DNA of 64,000 nt, from the NCBI GenBank assembly GCA_025642065.1, contig JAODUP010000271.1, positions 381,001 through 445,000 on the forward strand, written 5' to 3'. The stretch is from Paralvinella palmiformis. Taxonomy: Eukaryota > Annelida > Polychaeta > Terebellida > Alvinellidae. This document shows, one piece after another, positions 37,385-49,530 of the stretch; the first letter of the stretch is position 1, and every line of letters begins with the position of its first letter. The translations under genes and the position numbers were made by a program. The notes under the pieces are model-generated. The model was not told the origin of the DNA and did no database searches. It saw only the letters and a program-made list of their open reading frames with translations.

Positions 37385-39917
37385 CGTGCGCGCATGCGTG
37401 TGTGTATCTATATGCTTGTGCGAATAATACTAACTCGATCAAATTGTCCGGGAAACTTCCAATCTTTGTTGGTATTTTCCGGAAGTTGTCAAATACTCGC
37501 AATTCTTCACAAGCAACTGATAACCAGAGAGGATTTTCGCTGCATCCCTTCTTAACAAAGGTGTCCAAATTTTTGTCCTCTAAACATTTGTTGTATTCGG
37601 CAAGGGTCTGTTGTATTATTTGCTGGATGGAAAAGACAGTACTCTGAATAGACGTCGATTAAACAAATTGAATATGATGAATTGTGCCAATTCTAGACGT
37701 GAACGTGTGCACAGACGACGATATAAAAACCTTAGTGTAATACTACTGGGAGATTTTAACCATACTTTACGAGTCTCTACTGTTAGCGGTTCAAGGTTAA
37801 TTTCTTCTAGTTTTGGTGTTCGGTGAAGTAAACTTTTCTGTTGAGATATTACAGACACAACACATCGGACATCAGGAGATAGTTCGGTTGGTAACCACCT
37901 TTCTACTTCTTCTTCTGTTGTCTGATCGAACTGCGAGATTAGGTCAAACAAAGGTTACTGACATTCCACGAACAATGGATCTGTGGATGGATGGGTGGAT
38001 TATTGATTTGATGGGTGGATGGGTGGGCAGACGAAAGATGGATAGATGAATGGATCGAAGGATTCCATTGGTTTATGGATGGATAGACAGACGGATGCAT
38101 CGATGGATGGGTTTGTGGATGGGTTTTTGGATGGGTAGACGGGTATATGGAGTGATTCTGTGGGTGTCTATATTATTGAGTTAATGATTAAGTGAGTTAG
38201 TGAGTGATTGATAATTTATCTGACTAACTCTCTGGCTGAGTCACTGACTGACTAATTGTCTGATGTTCTACTTGACTAACTGACTGTCTAGCCAAGGGAT
38301 TGTCTGTCTGTCTGTCTGACTCATTGTATAATACATTTCTCAGCACATTTCCCTTGAAATATATATACACAGAAGATGTTAAACAAAATGATAGTCAGTG
38401 GGTAGAAACAACATCAACAACAATAATAGCAACAACAACAATAATAATAATAATAATAATAATATCAACAAACCTGATTGATTGCATCCACGAAGATGAT
38501 AATTGGTGATGTTCCAGGATTCTGGAGGACGCCGTGAACAAATGGAGAAGCTGTCTGAAGGTCTAATGGCAACTTGTTCTCCTGAAACATCATCGGCGTA
38601 AATGTTACATAATGGAAGTGGGGGAAACCGGATAATGGTGGGCCATTAGAGCCCTTTATCTGATTTTCTTCATGTCATCAGTGCCAGTTCGGCCAATACA
38701 TTGGCTTCTGGATACCACATCAGTTTGTTTACTTCAACCGAGCAACACCTTTCGAGTTTTGAAACTATTGTACACTCCAGACATAGAACGAGACCAGTGA
38801 ATTTCGGCGATTGTACTCTTCGCGGAGTGCACGATGAAACATGCGACACCCCCATGTGATCGAAAAGGGCTTCTGCATCGGCTAACTGGTAGCGTGGTTG
38901 TCCGTAGACTTCCAACACCCGTATTCAAACCCCGACGGGGCTATATCAGTAGGGTGTTTCATCATTCACTTTACCCTATTACCTTTGATGGCCGCTCGGC
39001 CGATTTATACCACCACCTGTACTAAGGTAGTAACCCTGAAACAACAATATTTATATTTGACAATGCCGGAAAACTAAATCAATTATATTTACCTTAACCC
39101 CTAATTCGATCAACAGACGACAAAGCATTAATCTGAGATCCGTGGACTTAGGTACAGCGCCAACGAAGTGATAAAATAGTTTGTATCTCGTGTTCCAGCT
39201 GTCAATAGAGAGATAACATGCCTAGGTTAATTACAGGAACAATGGAGTGTTCAGTAATCGGGACTCTTATTCTGGGATCAACTTCCAGATAAGTTAATAA
39301 ACGGATAGTAACCGTTTCAACTTTTAGGAAACACCCTTTAAACCAATTCCATTAAAGCCATTATACACCTGCATAGTCTGTTGTCAGGTATAATTAAATG
39401 GATCAGTTGTTATAGGTGAAATAATCTTGTTGTATCTTACAATTAATTTTCAGCAGTTTTGTTCTTTCTATTTTACAATGTAAATTTACAATGTGAATAT
39501 TATTATTATTTTTATTATTATTATTATTATTAAATATATAACAGCAAAATATTAGTGTCCGTTCAAACCAATTAATATTAGAATATGAAAGAGTTACACA
39601 TATATCGAATATCAGTTTTTAATTTTCGATCTGATCCCGTCACCTGCTCATCTTTTCTTTAACTTCTTTCACTGCCAGAGCCATAAAGGACGATTTTCCG
39701 CATCCAGCTTCACCAACAATCAACAAAGGAGAAGAAGAATCCTTGGCCTTTAGGAAGGTTATCACCTAGAAGTAGATCATGTTCAACGTGAGAAATTGTG
39801 AACGGTTTGTCTAATTACTGATAAATGTCTAACAGGAAAGTAAAACAGAATTATATGTAATACAAAAACGAGAGTGAATAACCTCAAAGACCTGAATACA
39901 TAATTGGGTTGTTGGTG

Positions 39918-39958
<41 letters not shown>

Positions 39959-41133
39959 CAGCTGCTACAGATGTTTGCCCAACCGCGCTACCTTGGTCCA
40001 CGGAGGCGCCGTTTGAATCAATAAGACTAATAGAGTGACTGGCCAATGATAAAACACACACACACAAACACAGACGCATACACTGACACACCTTTTTCAA
40101 GTCATCTTCCCTTCCTAGAACGCCTTCTCCTTTGTTTTCCATAAACGATTCTTGGTCACAAGCTACATCCATCCAGAAATTAGATTTCAGATTCTGGAGA
40201 GGAGAAAAAAACGAATTACGACCTTTCAGTGGCTGAGATACAATTTGTATACAGCATAATTAGACGTAAACAACTAGATGTCACTTTACCTGACTGTCCG
40301 TTTTGACATCTTCACGGATGTCATATTGTAGGCAAATTTTCCTTTTAAAAAAGCTCAAAACCTGAAATAGTTTGAACTTGATTTAACGTAAATTAAAGTG
40401 AAAATTATAATGTCACTCAGCTTAGATATAGGATTAGTGATTGGTGGATGTATGTATAGATGTATGGATGTATGTATGGATGTATGTACGTATGGATGGA
40501 TGGATGAAATGAATGAATGATGAATGAATGACTGAATAAGGATGAAATGATGGTTGGGTGGATGGAATGGTGGATGGATGGATGGATGGATGGATGAATG
40601 GATGGATGGAATGATTGATTGATGGGTGCATGGACGGGTGGATGGATCGAATGATTGGTGGATAAATGGATAGATGGATGGATACGATCACTGAACACTC
40701 ACCGTCTCGGAAAACGAATCCTCTATTTCCAGATTTTTAGGAGATTCCATATGTTTGTTGTAATGTACATTATATGTGACTACTTGATCCGTCTGAAATA
40801 ATAATGTCTCTCATTACTCGACATAAACATCATGTATACAGCGTTCTGGGACTAGTGCCAAGAAAATAATATAAAAATTAAACATGAATTATTCTCGTAT
40901 AAAATAAAGAGACAATTATCACTCACCTTAAAGGTGTCTTTGATCCATTTCTTTAACACTTTGAGTTTTTTCATTTCTTTCTCGCGTTCATTTATTTCTT
41001 TTGCTTGGAAATTTGGATATTTATCTTTATCTATTTCGATCTCATCCAGAAAGGAATCGTCGCGGAGAAGAAAGAGAGCTGTAAGTAAACATTAGTTGAT
41101 GATTAGGTTAATTTATCAAACGGTTGTGCCAGT

Positions 41134-41227
<94 letters not shown>

Positions 41228-41324
41228 ACTCGCGCACCTATGCAAATATAAAACCATGCGCAAACCTTTTGGTGATATTTATGAATCTTGCTAAATTGTA
41301 AGTCAGTACACCAAATAAAATCTA

Positions 41325-41369
<45 letters not shown>

Positions 41370-42122
41370 TTAGATGATCACAGTAATAGCAAAAGCTATT
41401 GTGCTCTAGTTTCAGTCGTAAAAACCGTCTTTAATTGCGTGCATATGTGTGTGCGTAAGGCGAAATGCACCGAAATGAACTGGAGAGATTCAAAAAGTCC
41501 AGTTAGCTCAATCTACCCTCTTCAATTGGGAGTAAATAATAGGCCGAAGTAAAGTAAATATAATCGTGAACAGTCGCTGATAGAACGGCATATTGAACTG
41601 GCTTCTGACTACTGAACCGATTATCCGAGCCCACGATTAACCGACACGTTTTCGTATCCGCCCAGCATTCCGGCTAATCGAGAGATGACTGTATATATGT
41701 GTTGGTCACTTAGCTCACATAATACTTAACCATTCGGGTTGTTGTTCATGAACGCTCCTCGTACGATTTCCATCTCAGTGACAGATAATCCGTATATCAG
41801 ATTGAACTTTTTCAGCACATCGCCGATAGATTCCACATTTGTGTCGTCTGTCCTTTCTTCTTTCTTGTCTGATTTACTTGGAGTCCACCCACAGCGGGCA
41901 CTATAGAGATGAAAGAGAAGCTCGTAGTTGATTAATCCCAATAGATAATGGATTATCAGCCTTATGTTCACTTCTATAAGTTTTGTTTAATTAGGTCATA
42001 CATAAAACGTATTAAATTAGATATTTTAGATATTTGTAAATTTGATCTGCGACTTTTGTTTTGGCCGTTAAGATAAATATTGCCACTTTTTGTGTAATCT
42101 CAATGTTCAATGCCTTTATGGC

Positions 42123-42170
<48 letters not shown>

Positions 42171-43149
42171 GTCGTCATCATCATCATCATCATCAACACA
42201 TCATAGCAGTTACAAGCATCATCATCATATGTATTTTAACTTTTGTTTTGAGTGAGTGAGTGAGTGAGTTAGTGGGTGGGTGGGTGGGTGGGTGGGTGGT
42301 TGGTGGTGAGTGAGTGAGTGAGTGAGTGAGTGAGTGAGTGAGTGAGTGAGTGAGTGAGTGAGTGAGTGAGTGAGTGAGTGAGTGAGTGAGTGAGTGAGTG
42401 GTGGTGAGTGAGTGAGTGAGTGAGTGAGTGAGTCAGTCAGTCAGTCAGTCAGTCAGTCAGTCAGTCAGTCAGTCGCTTCTCAGTTAGTGACCTTTTTTGT
42501 TTAGCCCTATATCAGGTCAAAATCCATCACCTCTAATCACTTGCCTTCGATCCCACGATCTGAGACCTGTAGCAGCCTGCACTACGAACGAGCCATGTGA
42601 AGTGGCTTACGAGACACAAGATGATGATGATGATTGATGTTTTACGGCCACTTTTGTGCACATGATAGGTTAAATGATGGGCCGAGCGACCTCCAAAGGT
42701 AATGAGACGAAGTCAAAGACGAAACAACCTTCAGATATGCCCACGCCGGGATTCGAACACGGGTGGTAGTGATCTGTGGTCCAGACAAGAAGATTCTAAA
42801 CAAAGGTTTATTGTAGTTGGCATACCATATTTACTGCTGTATAAGTAGCACGCAGGCCATCCCCCCACCATGTATTGTTTATTAAATCGATAGAAGACTA
42901 ATTTAATGGAATACACATGGAATATATATTAATATCATATAGTGATGTCACGTTGAGTAGCGGCTGATAAAACAAGTCGCTATATTCCAGCACGATTATT
43001 GACTAAAATCAATCACGAACTTAATTATGGAACGTTTGTAAATAGTGTGTTTATGGATAATTTTAAAAAATCCACAGTTAGATAAATTATTAATCATAAC
43101 AAAATAGTATTGAGATCCACCAAATTATTTATAATTATTCTTCCAAATA

Positions 43150-43204
<55 letters not shown>

Positions 43205-43286
43205 GTTGTTGTATAAAGAACTATTTGGCAAGAATAATTATAAATAATTTGGTGGCTCTCAATCATATTTTGTTATGATTAATCAT

Positions 43287-43378
<92 letters not shown>

Positions 43379-45639
43379 TGTGTGTGGGATAGTCATCAAC
43401 ATGCGTGTAGTTCAATATGAGATGGGTTCGTGCAGTAGGGCTTTCAATCATCAACACTGGTCAATAACTGGCATTCAGTAGAAATGTCTCCCCGAACCAT
43501 CAGATATCTTATATTAGTTAAGAGATGGGAAACTCCCTGATCGTCACAACGTTTTTTCCCGGTAAAGTGTGGTCCCTTTTATTGAATGGTTATATCACTT
43601 CCGCACCACTCAGAGGGGAGCAGTATGGAAAGATGGAGCCGGAATACCTCGAGGGTACTCACTGCCAGAGTGTATTATGTCCTCATGGGTCTCCAATGTC
43701 CACCCCTTTTAAATTAATTCAGTGGGTATGGCAGCGCCATTTAACGTCGTCAGCCATCCACGATGTTGTGAGCCGAGAAAGTATCCCTGGAAAAGTTTCG
43801 ATCTTGTGACGGAATCGAACCTGTGATCCATGGCCAAGTAGCTTAAGTCGCTTGACCACGTTTACCAGAAAATAATTGAGCACTTCGATATCAAATAATT
43901 GTTAAATAAATAGATATGTAGGTTTGAGATAGAAACAAACCGCTAAAATGCGTATAAAATGCTATTTTGAACTAATGCATATCAACATTGTTTTGCCAGA
44001 ACGAGCCTATCTAGACAAATCAATGATTAGTTTAGGCAGGAAGTGGACGATAACTGATGAAGCTTTCATAAAGGTTCACTCGAGTCTTGGATACTTCGTG
44101 TGATGCTGCAATTACACATTCGAACATGGAACTTGAGTCTGTATAATTAATGTCTGTCATTAAAATCTCTAAATAAAGAGTTGGATAATTTTAACTCTAT
44201 AATTTCGGTTCTAATCACCCATGCACCGAGTCACTTTTTTAACTTGCCAATCAACGGTAAGTCTTTAAGTGTATAAATCCATTCTATAATGTTTTTACAT
44301 CTTAATTTGACGGAAGAAGTGGATGTTCCTATCAGGTTTGATTGAATTCGTCTATTAATATCACGGATTTATTTTGTCCAAATAAAATTATGTGTCTTTG
44401 TATTATATGGGAATGCGAAGGCTATTATTGTTCATTACACGAACGCCTCCTACTAATTGCCTCAAGGATCAAACCAAATGTCATGATTGTCTGAATTTGG
44501 CTTAGAACACTCAACTAATATTATCGCCAGGGATGACCTAACCCCTATCCAGATCTAATAATATCTCCAACATTTCCACAAGACGATAACTGAAAGGTTA
44601 AGAGATTTAACTAAAACACTGCACTAGTGCAGACTTCATTTCGTTTATTATAACAAAGTGACCTACTTTTGCAACAGTACAGAAACGGTCATTTAACAAC
44701 ATCGGTTTCATTTCATTTTGTAGGACAATCGTGCCTCATAAATTCAGCCAGGAAGAATTATGAGTGTACTGGACTGTAGCTAGCCAAAAATAACCCCCAA
44801 AATGGCCGAAATATACGCATACGATAACAACAAAGACTGTTTATAATAAGACGTGTATAACTTCACGTTTTAACAAGGGGCATCATTTTGAATTCAAGGA
44901 GCGTAGCGATCCTAGCGACTGTGGGCGGATTGTCACATGGTGCCTAATGGCAGTGGTTCATTCTGCGCCGCTTTCGGCTGCAGTAACAGGAAAGGTGTAC
45001 ACAGCGAAAGGCATTTCTTTCATTTTCCGAAGAAAACGAAAGGCAGTGTAAAATGAGATATGATCTGGCTTTTTTAAATGAAGGATATTTTATAAATGAG
45101 TATATCAACTTGAAGTAGACACACCCATGCAGTAGCCCAAGTAGTAGGCCCAAGCGAGATATATTTAGATGTATACTTGTTTCATATTATTGTTAATAAT
45201 ATAATTACATCACTATAATAAGAAAATATTCCCTAATTACAGTAAGTAGTATTTACATGATCACCTGCAGTCATATTTATTTTTAAAGCGTAATCAATAT
45301 ATGCACTTACAGATCTATATAAACCACTGGTTATAATTTAAATAATGTTGTGAAATTAATTATTAAATACCTCAAATAGTGGTAAAAACATATTTTTTTA
45401 AATAATTTTTGCTTCTGAAAGAAGTAAAATATGGATTATCAATTACGAAAGCCCTAATTTCTCTAATTACAACATGTTAACACAAACAGAAACATTGTTA
45501 ATAATCCTAGCATATTGTTTGTTCTCAGCTTGGCAGGCCTTTATTGGTCTATATTGTTTAGTTAATATATGATAAACGTACATGATGAATATATGGTGGA
45601 AAGTTTGTAATGAAATGTGTCATGGTTGCTTTATAATAG

Positions 45640-45684
<45 letters not shown>

Positions 45685-47785
45685 AATAAATAAAAATGAA
45701 TGGACCATGGCATGACCAGAGTTTTTTATTTAAATCATTTGATTTAAATTATTTATTTAAATCACGATTTAAATCACTGCAAAAATATTTTAAAAATCAC
45801 GCATTTAATTTTGTTTAATTTTTATTGTTTCATTTGATGTTTTTATGATTATTGTATTTATTGTTATTCTAACAAGTCATACTAATTGTGTGTTAGGATT
45901 ATTATCTAATTATTGTCATTGAAAAAAAGGCTGTGAAATTACTTTTTATTTCTAGTTTCACAGCTTTGTTTTTTCGATATCATGTGTGCACAATTAAAGT
46001 GTTAATTAACAAGAGAGTATGTGCTTATGTAACAAATAGTACTAGTATTGGCAATTAATTTCAACCATGCGGTACCCAGGTATACAATCACATGTGTACA
46101 ACCAGAGAGCTTTTGCTAATCTGAAAAGAACACCCTTCCGCTAGGTGCGCTAGTGGTTCAAAATCTAAAATGGCGCGACAAGAAATACCCTGCGGATGGT
46201 CACTGCCGGAGTGTTTTATGTACTCAGGGTGTCTTAACGTCCCCCTTTATTTTTAATAATTCAGTGGAGACGGCAGTGCCATTTAACGTGGTCATCCACC
46301 TAGTGAGCCTAGAAATTAATCTCTGAAAAGGTTTCGACCTCTTTGCCAAGAGTAACTCTTCTCTATATATAAGCTCTCTGGTAACAATCAGCTGTCACGT
46401 GATCTACTATGTTACTTACTGAACATGAGCACACATTTTACAACATCAGCCACTTGACAGCCAGCTGGAAGAGATTCGTGTAACCACAATCTGAATGCCA
46501 TTTTTCAATCGACAAAACCAATTCATTCATGTATAATTTTCAAAATATAAACAATAGAGTTGTTATTCATGGCAACAGAGATCATGGCAACAAAAAATAT
46601 TTGAAAATAAAACACCAACAAAAATATTAGCCAAACAAAGAATCGTTTTGACCATAGTTACAAATGAGACAACGGTTATCTAACAGCTCATCCCCGTACC
46701 TAACAAACAACAAACAAACAAACAAACACTAACTGAATCAAGTTAATACCTCTTATAACCTACCTGGTTAGATTGATGAAGTAAGGCAGTGAGTTCACCA
46801 TCCGACATCTCTCGATCTCATCTAGACATATCTTTAACGTGTCTACACCTTTAGTACCAGAGGGGATGCCCTGAAATGTGTACGTCTGTCGTCAATTTAC
46901 GTGTACGACGCCGTTATACGTCCGAATAAAAACATTTCCCGTATGCCATAGCTGGAGATTCGATATCGATGTGGTCGGCACGGTAAGGGATTGCTGAGAA
47001 CACCAAAATAATTATTTACAGGCATTGATACTTATTATGTTTAATATTTAATAATACCTTCAATTTTCAAAGAGTCGAAATTGAATTTGCACGAGATGCC
47101 GCCAGTGAAAGTGTGACGTCATGTATGGAATGTCGGGATTCGGAGTTGACATGTTGTATTGGGACATATAACGGCGTAAGACACATTAATTGACGACATA
47201 AGTGTGTTTATCTCGTAAACCAACTGTCATGATAGTGGCTATAATCGGTATTTCAATCAAAGGAAGATGATTTTAAAACATCGGAACTGTTACTTTTGAC
47301 AGATGGCTGACAAAAAGAGAAGAGAGTTACCCATCTCAGGTCGATGTCTATCAGTCTTAATCGATGTTCCTGACACCAGAGTCTCAGATCTTGGAACACC
47401 TGAAAAATACCTGATAAGCAAACAAACAAACAAGCAAGGAAACAAACATACAAACAAGTAGCATTTCAATCACCTTAGCATTTCATTGAAGTTCATGTGT
47501 TCATTTAACGTCAATAAATCTAGTGATTAGTACTGGATTAGATTTGATGTCTCGTCTAGATCCCGATCGCTTACCTGCTTAACAAGGATCTCCCTCTCAC
47601 ACCTGAAATCCTTAAATGTCGACGAGACAAAGATCCGGACAGTGTGCCATTTAGTTCTGCGAGTTCCGATTTTAATGTCGTCCAGACGTGGACAACTGGT
47701 ATCGATTCGCTTCAGGACTTTTATCCAGAGTTGTTCCGGATCAGTTATTTCCGGAATGTCGTCATCCGGATTGCCACCACCGGAT
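30209..47785 (-). CDS. DUF4062-NACHT-TPR STAND NTPase (TTC41/nephrocystin-3-like)
   Basis: Exons, 5' to 3': 47575-47785, 47331-47399, 46764-46870, 41731-41900, 40927-41078, 40703-40792, 40290-40361, 40092-40193, 39644-39765, 39093-39198, 38474-38581, 37766-37930, 37435-37622, 37138-37319, 35987-36155, 35780-35885, 35063-35191, 33849-33970, 32976-33117, 31570-31698, 31290-31412, 30209-30483. Phases agree at every junction. Domains in order: DUF4062-like start ([12 protein letters not shown], then DIDLRW), the GW and [10 protein letters not shown]...NPN region, [17 protein letters not shown] with Walker [10 protein letters not shown] (39644-39765) and Walker [11 protein letters not shown] (38474-38581), a winged-helix-like [16 protein letters not shown]...LDFYH, then TPR-like helices ([14 protein letters not shown]). 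About 1000 residues. STAND NTPases of this type act as signalling switches; NPHP3 is ciliary. The final exon has a one-base frameshift. The 5' end is unsettled. Confidence 0.85.
31731..32094 (+). mobile_element. SINE-2 copy with 11-bp target duplication
   Basis: Full-length SINE-2, antisense to the NACHT gene in its intron. The direct repeat aacatctgcga is at 31720-31730 and 32095-32105. Confidence 0.92.
32290..32850 (+). mobile_element. LINE 3' end (L2/CR1-like), frame-broken
   Basis: Plus-strand copy of the LINE at 14765-15320. Coding remnants include [12 protein letters not shown], then [20 protein letters not shown], followed after frame changes by [10 protein letters not shown]. The shared 3' UTR (gcgccactgagctcgattct ... 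gaggatattgg) ends in attattatt. Lies in an intron of the NACHT gene. Confidence 0.85.
33238..33345 (-). mobile_element. SINE-1 fragment
   Basis: Minus-strand SINE-1 body lacking the tRNA-like head (ggctaaatgggccgagcgac ... gatgaaacacccttctgag). Confidence 0.78.
35257..35441 (-). mobile_element. SINE-1 copy with 12-bp target duplication
   Basis: Full-length minus-strand SINE-1 close to the family consensus. The direct repeat cagtatgttagg is at 35245-35256 and 35442-35453. It is in sense orientation within a NACHT-gene intron. Confidence 0.92.
36333..36402 (-). repeat. tRNA-like sequence (SINE head)
   Basis: The minus strand contains an A-box-like gtccagtggatagagc and a B box ggattcgaaccc at tRNA spacing, but stems do not pair well enough for a functional tRNA. 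Probably the head of a fourth SINE family. Confidence 0.45.
37020..37089 (-). mobile_element. hAT-like terminus with gatttaaatca repeats
   Basis: Read on the minus strand, this starts CAGAGCTG and carries ttgatttaaa and ttaaatcacgatttaaatca subterminal repeats. A plus-strand relative lies at 45717-45790. The other end was not found. Confidence 0.5.
37339..37388. repeat. (GT)n microsatellite with GC alternation
   Basis: (gt)n followed by (gc)n immediately beside the NACHT-gene exon at 37138-37319, within the following upstream intron. Confidence 0.9.
37975..38150. repeat. Degenerate (GGAT)n tract
   Basis: Imperfect ggatgg/gatgga tetranucleotide repeats in the intron between the Walker B exon and the preceding exon boundary. 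Confidence 0.8.
38866..39030 (+). mobile_element. SINE-1 copy, highly diverged
   Basis: Plus-strand relative with gcatcggctaactggtagcg head, attcaaaccccg in place of the B box, and a recognisable body (gtttcatcattcactttacc ... ggccgctcggccgattta). Confidence 0.75.
39924..40009 (-). repeat. (AT)n run followed by a SINE-1 head fragment
   Basis: An AT run at 39924-39956 is followed by a minus-strand fragment of the SINE-1 head (cgcgctacc...ggtccacggaggcgcc, about 39973-40009). Confidence 0.7.
40437..40682. repeat. Degenerate (GGAT)n / (GTAT)n tract
   Basis: Imperfect tetranucleotide repeats, with gtatggatgt and gatggatgga patterns. The minus strand reads as a His/Ser/Pro/Ile-rich open frame, which is a by-product of the repeat. 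Confidence 0.9.
41131..41227. repeat. Long (GT)n microsatellite
   Basis: About 45 nearly uninterrupted GT units in a NACHT-gene intron. Another AT run follows at 41330-41368. Confidence 0.97.
42121..42170. repeat. (ATT)n microsatellite followed by (ATC)n
   Basis: Trinucleotide runs tta/ttatta, then catcatcat to about 42195. Confidence 0.95.
42250..42474. repeat. Compound (GAGT)n-(GGGT)n-(CAGT)n tetranucleotide array
   Basis: A 225-bp tetranucleotide array. It starts as gagt, passes through gggt, returns to gagt with one ggtg interruption, then switches sharply to cagt for the last 45 bp. Located in the large NACHT-gene intron. Confidence 0.97.
42619..42782 (-). mobile_element. SINE-1 copy truncated in its head
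   Basis: Minus-strand SINE-1 that stops at gatctgtggtcc, losing the A box. A 4-bp gatg insertion occurs in the body (taaatgatgggccgag). Confidence 0.85.
43091..43281. repeat. Large inverted repeat with (AT)n loop
   Basis: Two arms of about 60 bp (43091-43150 and 43221-43281) are reverse complements with few mismatches, sharing ataattataaataatttggtgg. The ~70-bp loop is mostly (AT)n. It is a cruciform-capable or fold-back MITE-like structure. Confidence 0.88.
43288..43386. repeat. (AT)n-(GT)n compound microsatellite
   Basis: Immediately adjacent to the large inverted repeat. Confidence 0.95.
43560..43862 (-). mobile_element. SINE-2 copy, degraded
   Basis: Minus-strand SINE-2 (ggagcagtatggaaagatgg ... 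ctggaaaagtttcgatcttg, B box region aatcgaacctgtgatcc). Confidence 0.82.
44937..45056 (+). pseudogene. THAP-domain N-terminal fragment
   Basis: ATG at 44937 opens 39 codons: after a short lead, [15 protein letters not shown] then [10 protein letters not shown]. This is the C-x4-C and F-H-F-P-K signature that starts THAP zinc fingers. The frame then stops at TGA with no later THAP motifs. A splice donor shortly before the stop is not convincing. It is probably a transposon- or gene-derived fragment lying in a NACHT-gene intron. Confidence 0.62.
45643..45682. repeat. (AT)n microsatellite
   Basis: Uninterrupted AT run next to the hAT-like terminus at 45717. Confidence 0.95.
45717..45790 (+). mobile_element. 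hAT-like terminus with gatttaaatca repeats
   Basis: Starts CAGAGTTTTTTATTTAAATC and continues with the same subterminal repeats as the minus-strand copy at 37020-37089 (atcatttgatttaaa, aatcacgatttaaatcac). The other end was not identified. Confidence 0.5.
46140..46370 (-). mobile_element. SINE-2 fragment
   Basis: Minus-strand SINE-2 body without head (cactgccggagtgttttatg ... gaaaaggtttcgacctcttt). Confidence 0.8.
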
Positions 47786-48179
47786 CTTGAACTTTAAAAA
47801 ACAGACAGGACCGGATTGATTAAACAGATAAACATAAATATAATTCACAACTGGCATTGATCAACTGGTTGATAGTTTGATCAAAGATGTATAGATAGAT
47901 AGATAGATAGATAGACAGATTGATTGATTGACTGTCAGTAAGTTACTGAATAAATTAACGAATGTATTGTTTCATCACTCCCTCAATCAGTTCCTCACTG
48001 ACTCAATCACTCCACCACTCACTGACTCAATCCCTGGTTGTTATCCGAGATGTGATCCTAGATGTTAGACAATCCTGATGACTCACTCACTCACTCACCC
48101 ACTCACTCAAAACAAAAGATAAAATACATATTCTAGACGTTACCCTCAGTATTACAACGAAATCGCGTGACTGACTTAC

Positions 48180-48304
48180 TGCCCTGACGTAGAAGGTGCC
48201 TCTGATGACGTCATCGCACAATCGTACACTATTAGTTATACCCTCCCTCGGCGTGTCTGTCGGAGTCGTCAACAGTATCCGGTAGTTGATGGAGCTAACG
48301 ATGA
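48180..48304 (-). CDS. Candidate 5' exon of the NACHT gene
   Basis: A minus-strand open segment (VSSINYRILLTTPTDTPREG ...) lies between a good acceptor (gatgttctag) and a good donor (gtaagt). It ends in phase 0, whereas the first secure exon at 47785 needs two incoming bases, so at least one further exon would lie between them or this exon is spurious. No domain recognised. Confidence 0.35.
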
Positions 48305-49256
48305 CTAGAACATCACAGCCTTCAAATGATGATGTTGATGATAATTATTATTATTATACATACATACACATACATTAACTATGAGATATAGGAGAACAGA
48401 CAGATTCTTCACGCAGTATACATTTTTAATAATCATATTTTATATTCCCTCGTCCAGATCAAATTCCTTGCGGTTCTGTGTCATGTTAACTGGGATAATC
48501 CCCCCCCCCCTCCTCGGAACCATTCTCCGGGTATTAACCGTAAGAACTACAACAGTTCGACGTTAACACAGTTGATTCTTTAATGCAGGTTCGGTCTTCG
48601 TGTGTAAAGAGGTTCCTCAATAGTAGCTTCTTTTATTATTATATATATATCCTGTGTGTGTGTGTGCGTGTGTGTGTGTGAAACCTTAATTTGGAGAGGT
48701 CATGTTCACAAAAGTGTGTGTGTCAGTAAATGTTTGTATGTAAGTGTGTCTCTCTATCTCTCTCTGTATGTGTGTGTGTGTGTTTTTCTGTATATATATG
48801 TGTGTGTGTGTGTTCGCACGCGTGGCCTCACCAACACGTACGCGTACATGATTCTATATCCAACCAATAACGATTAAAGTATCTCCAAGTGTACGATTCA
48901 ATACCGACCCCATATACACCGAGCTATAACAATATTTCATTACCCTTTAACTACAACTGACACTTATACGAATCCTTAGCTCCACCTCTCCACTTATAAT
49001 CCATATTCATCGTGTCCGACACATTCATACATACCTAATTATCGCTACTACAATTAACCTTGATGTTACAATACGGTACACGATATATCGCCCGATTATT
49101 TCCTTGTTACAACGATCACATATCATAACCTACCGTTGCTAGGGACGCCTAATATCTGTTGTGCGTGTATAATCCTGCTGATGTTTACGAAGAGAAATCG
49201 ATCGATACACTTTGTTCAGCAATAGCCTCGCTATCTAAGGAGGGGGGGAGGTGTTC

Positions 49257-49257
<1 letters not shown>

Positions 49258-49292
<35 letters not shown>
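49258..49292. repeat. (AT)n microsatellite
   Basis: Uninterrupted AT dinucleotide run. Confidence 0.95.
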
Positions 49293-49296
<4 letters not shown>

Positions 49297-49457
49297 TGAA
49301 CGTTTGGGGAAACTACATACAATTTTCGTTATGCCACCGTGCGTGCTTTCTAATTTTTTAGTCATATTGATGTTTATATTAAGAACACCACACCATACAA
49401 TAGTGTGTTGATTGATAAAAAGAACGAAATAAATAAGATTTACTATCGGACATAACC

Positions 49458-49530
49458 AGGGTTGGTCACTTTCAACCGTCCCCGGTTAAAGCCGGCGGTT
49501 TTAACCGGCTTTAACCGGACTGGCTTCTAC
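49458..49530 (+). mobile_element. Possible hAT-type terminus
   Basis: The sequence cagggttggtcactttcaac begins like the hAT terminus at 17219, then carries repeated ttaaccggctttaaccgg. No second terminus or target duplication was found. Confidence 0.35.

Noticed and set aside
40417..40698. His/Ser/Pro/Ile-rich minus-strand open frame
   Set aside because: Translation of a degenerate GGAT repeat inside a NACHT-gene intron.
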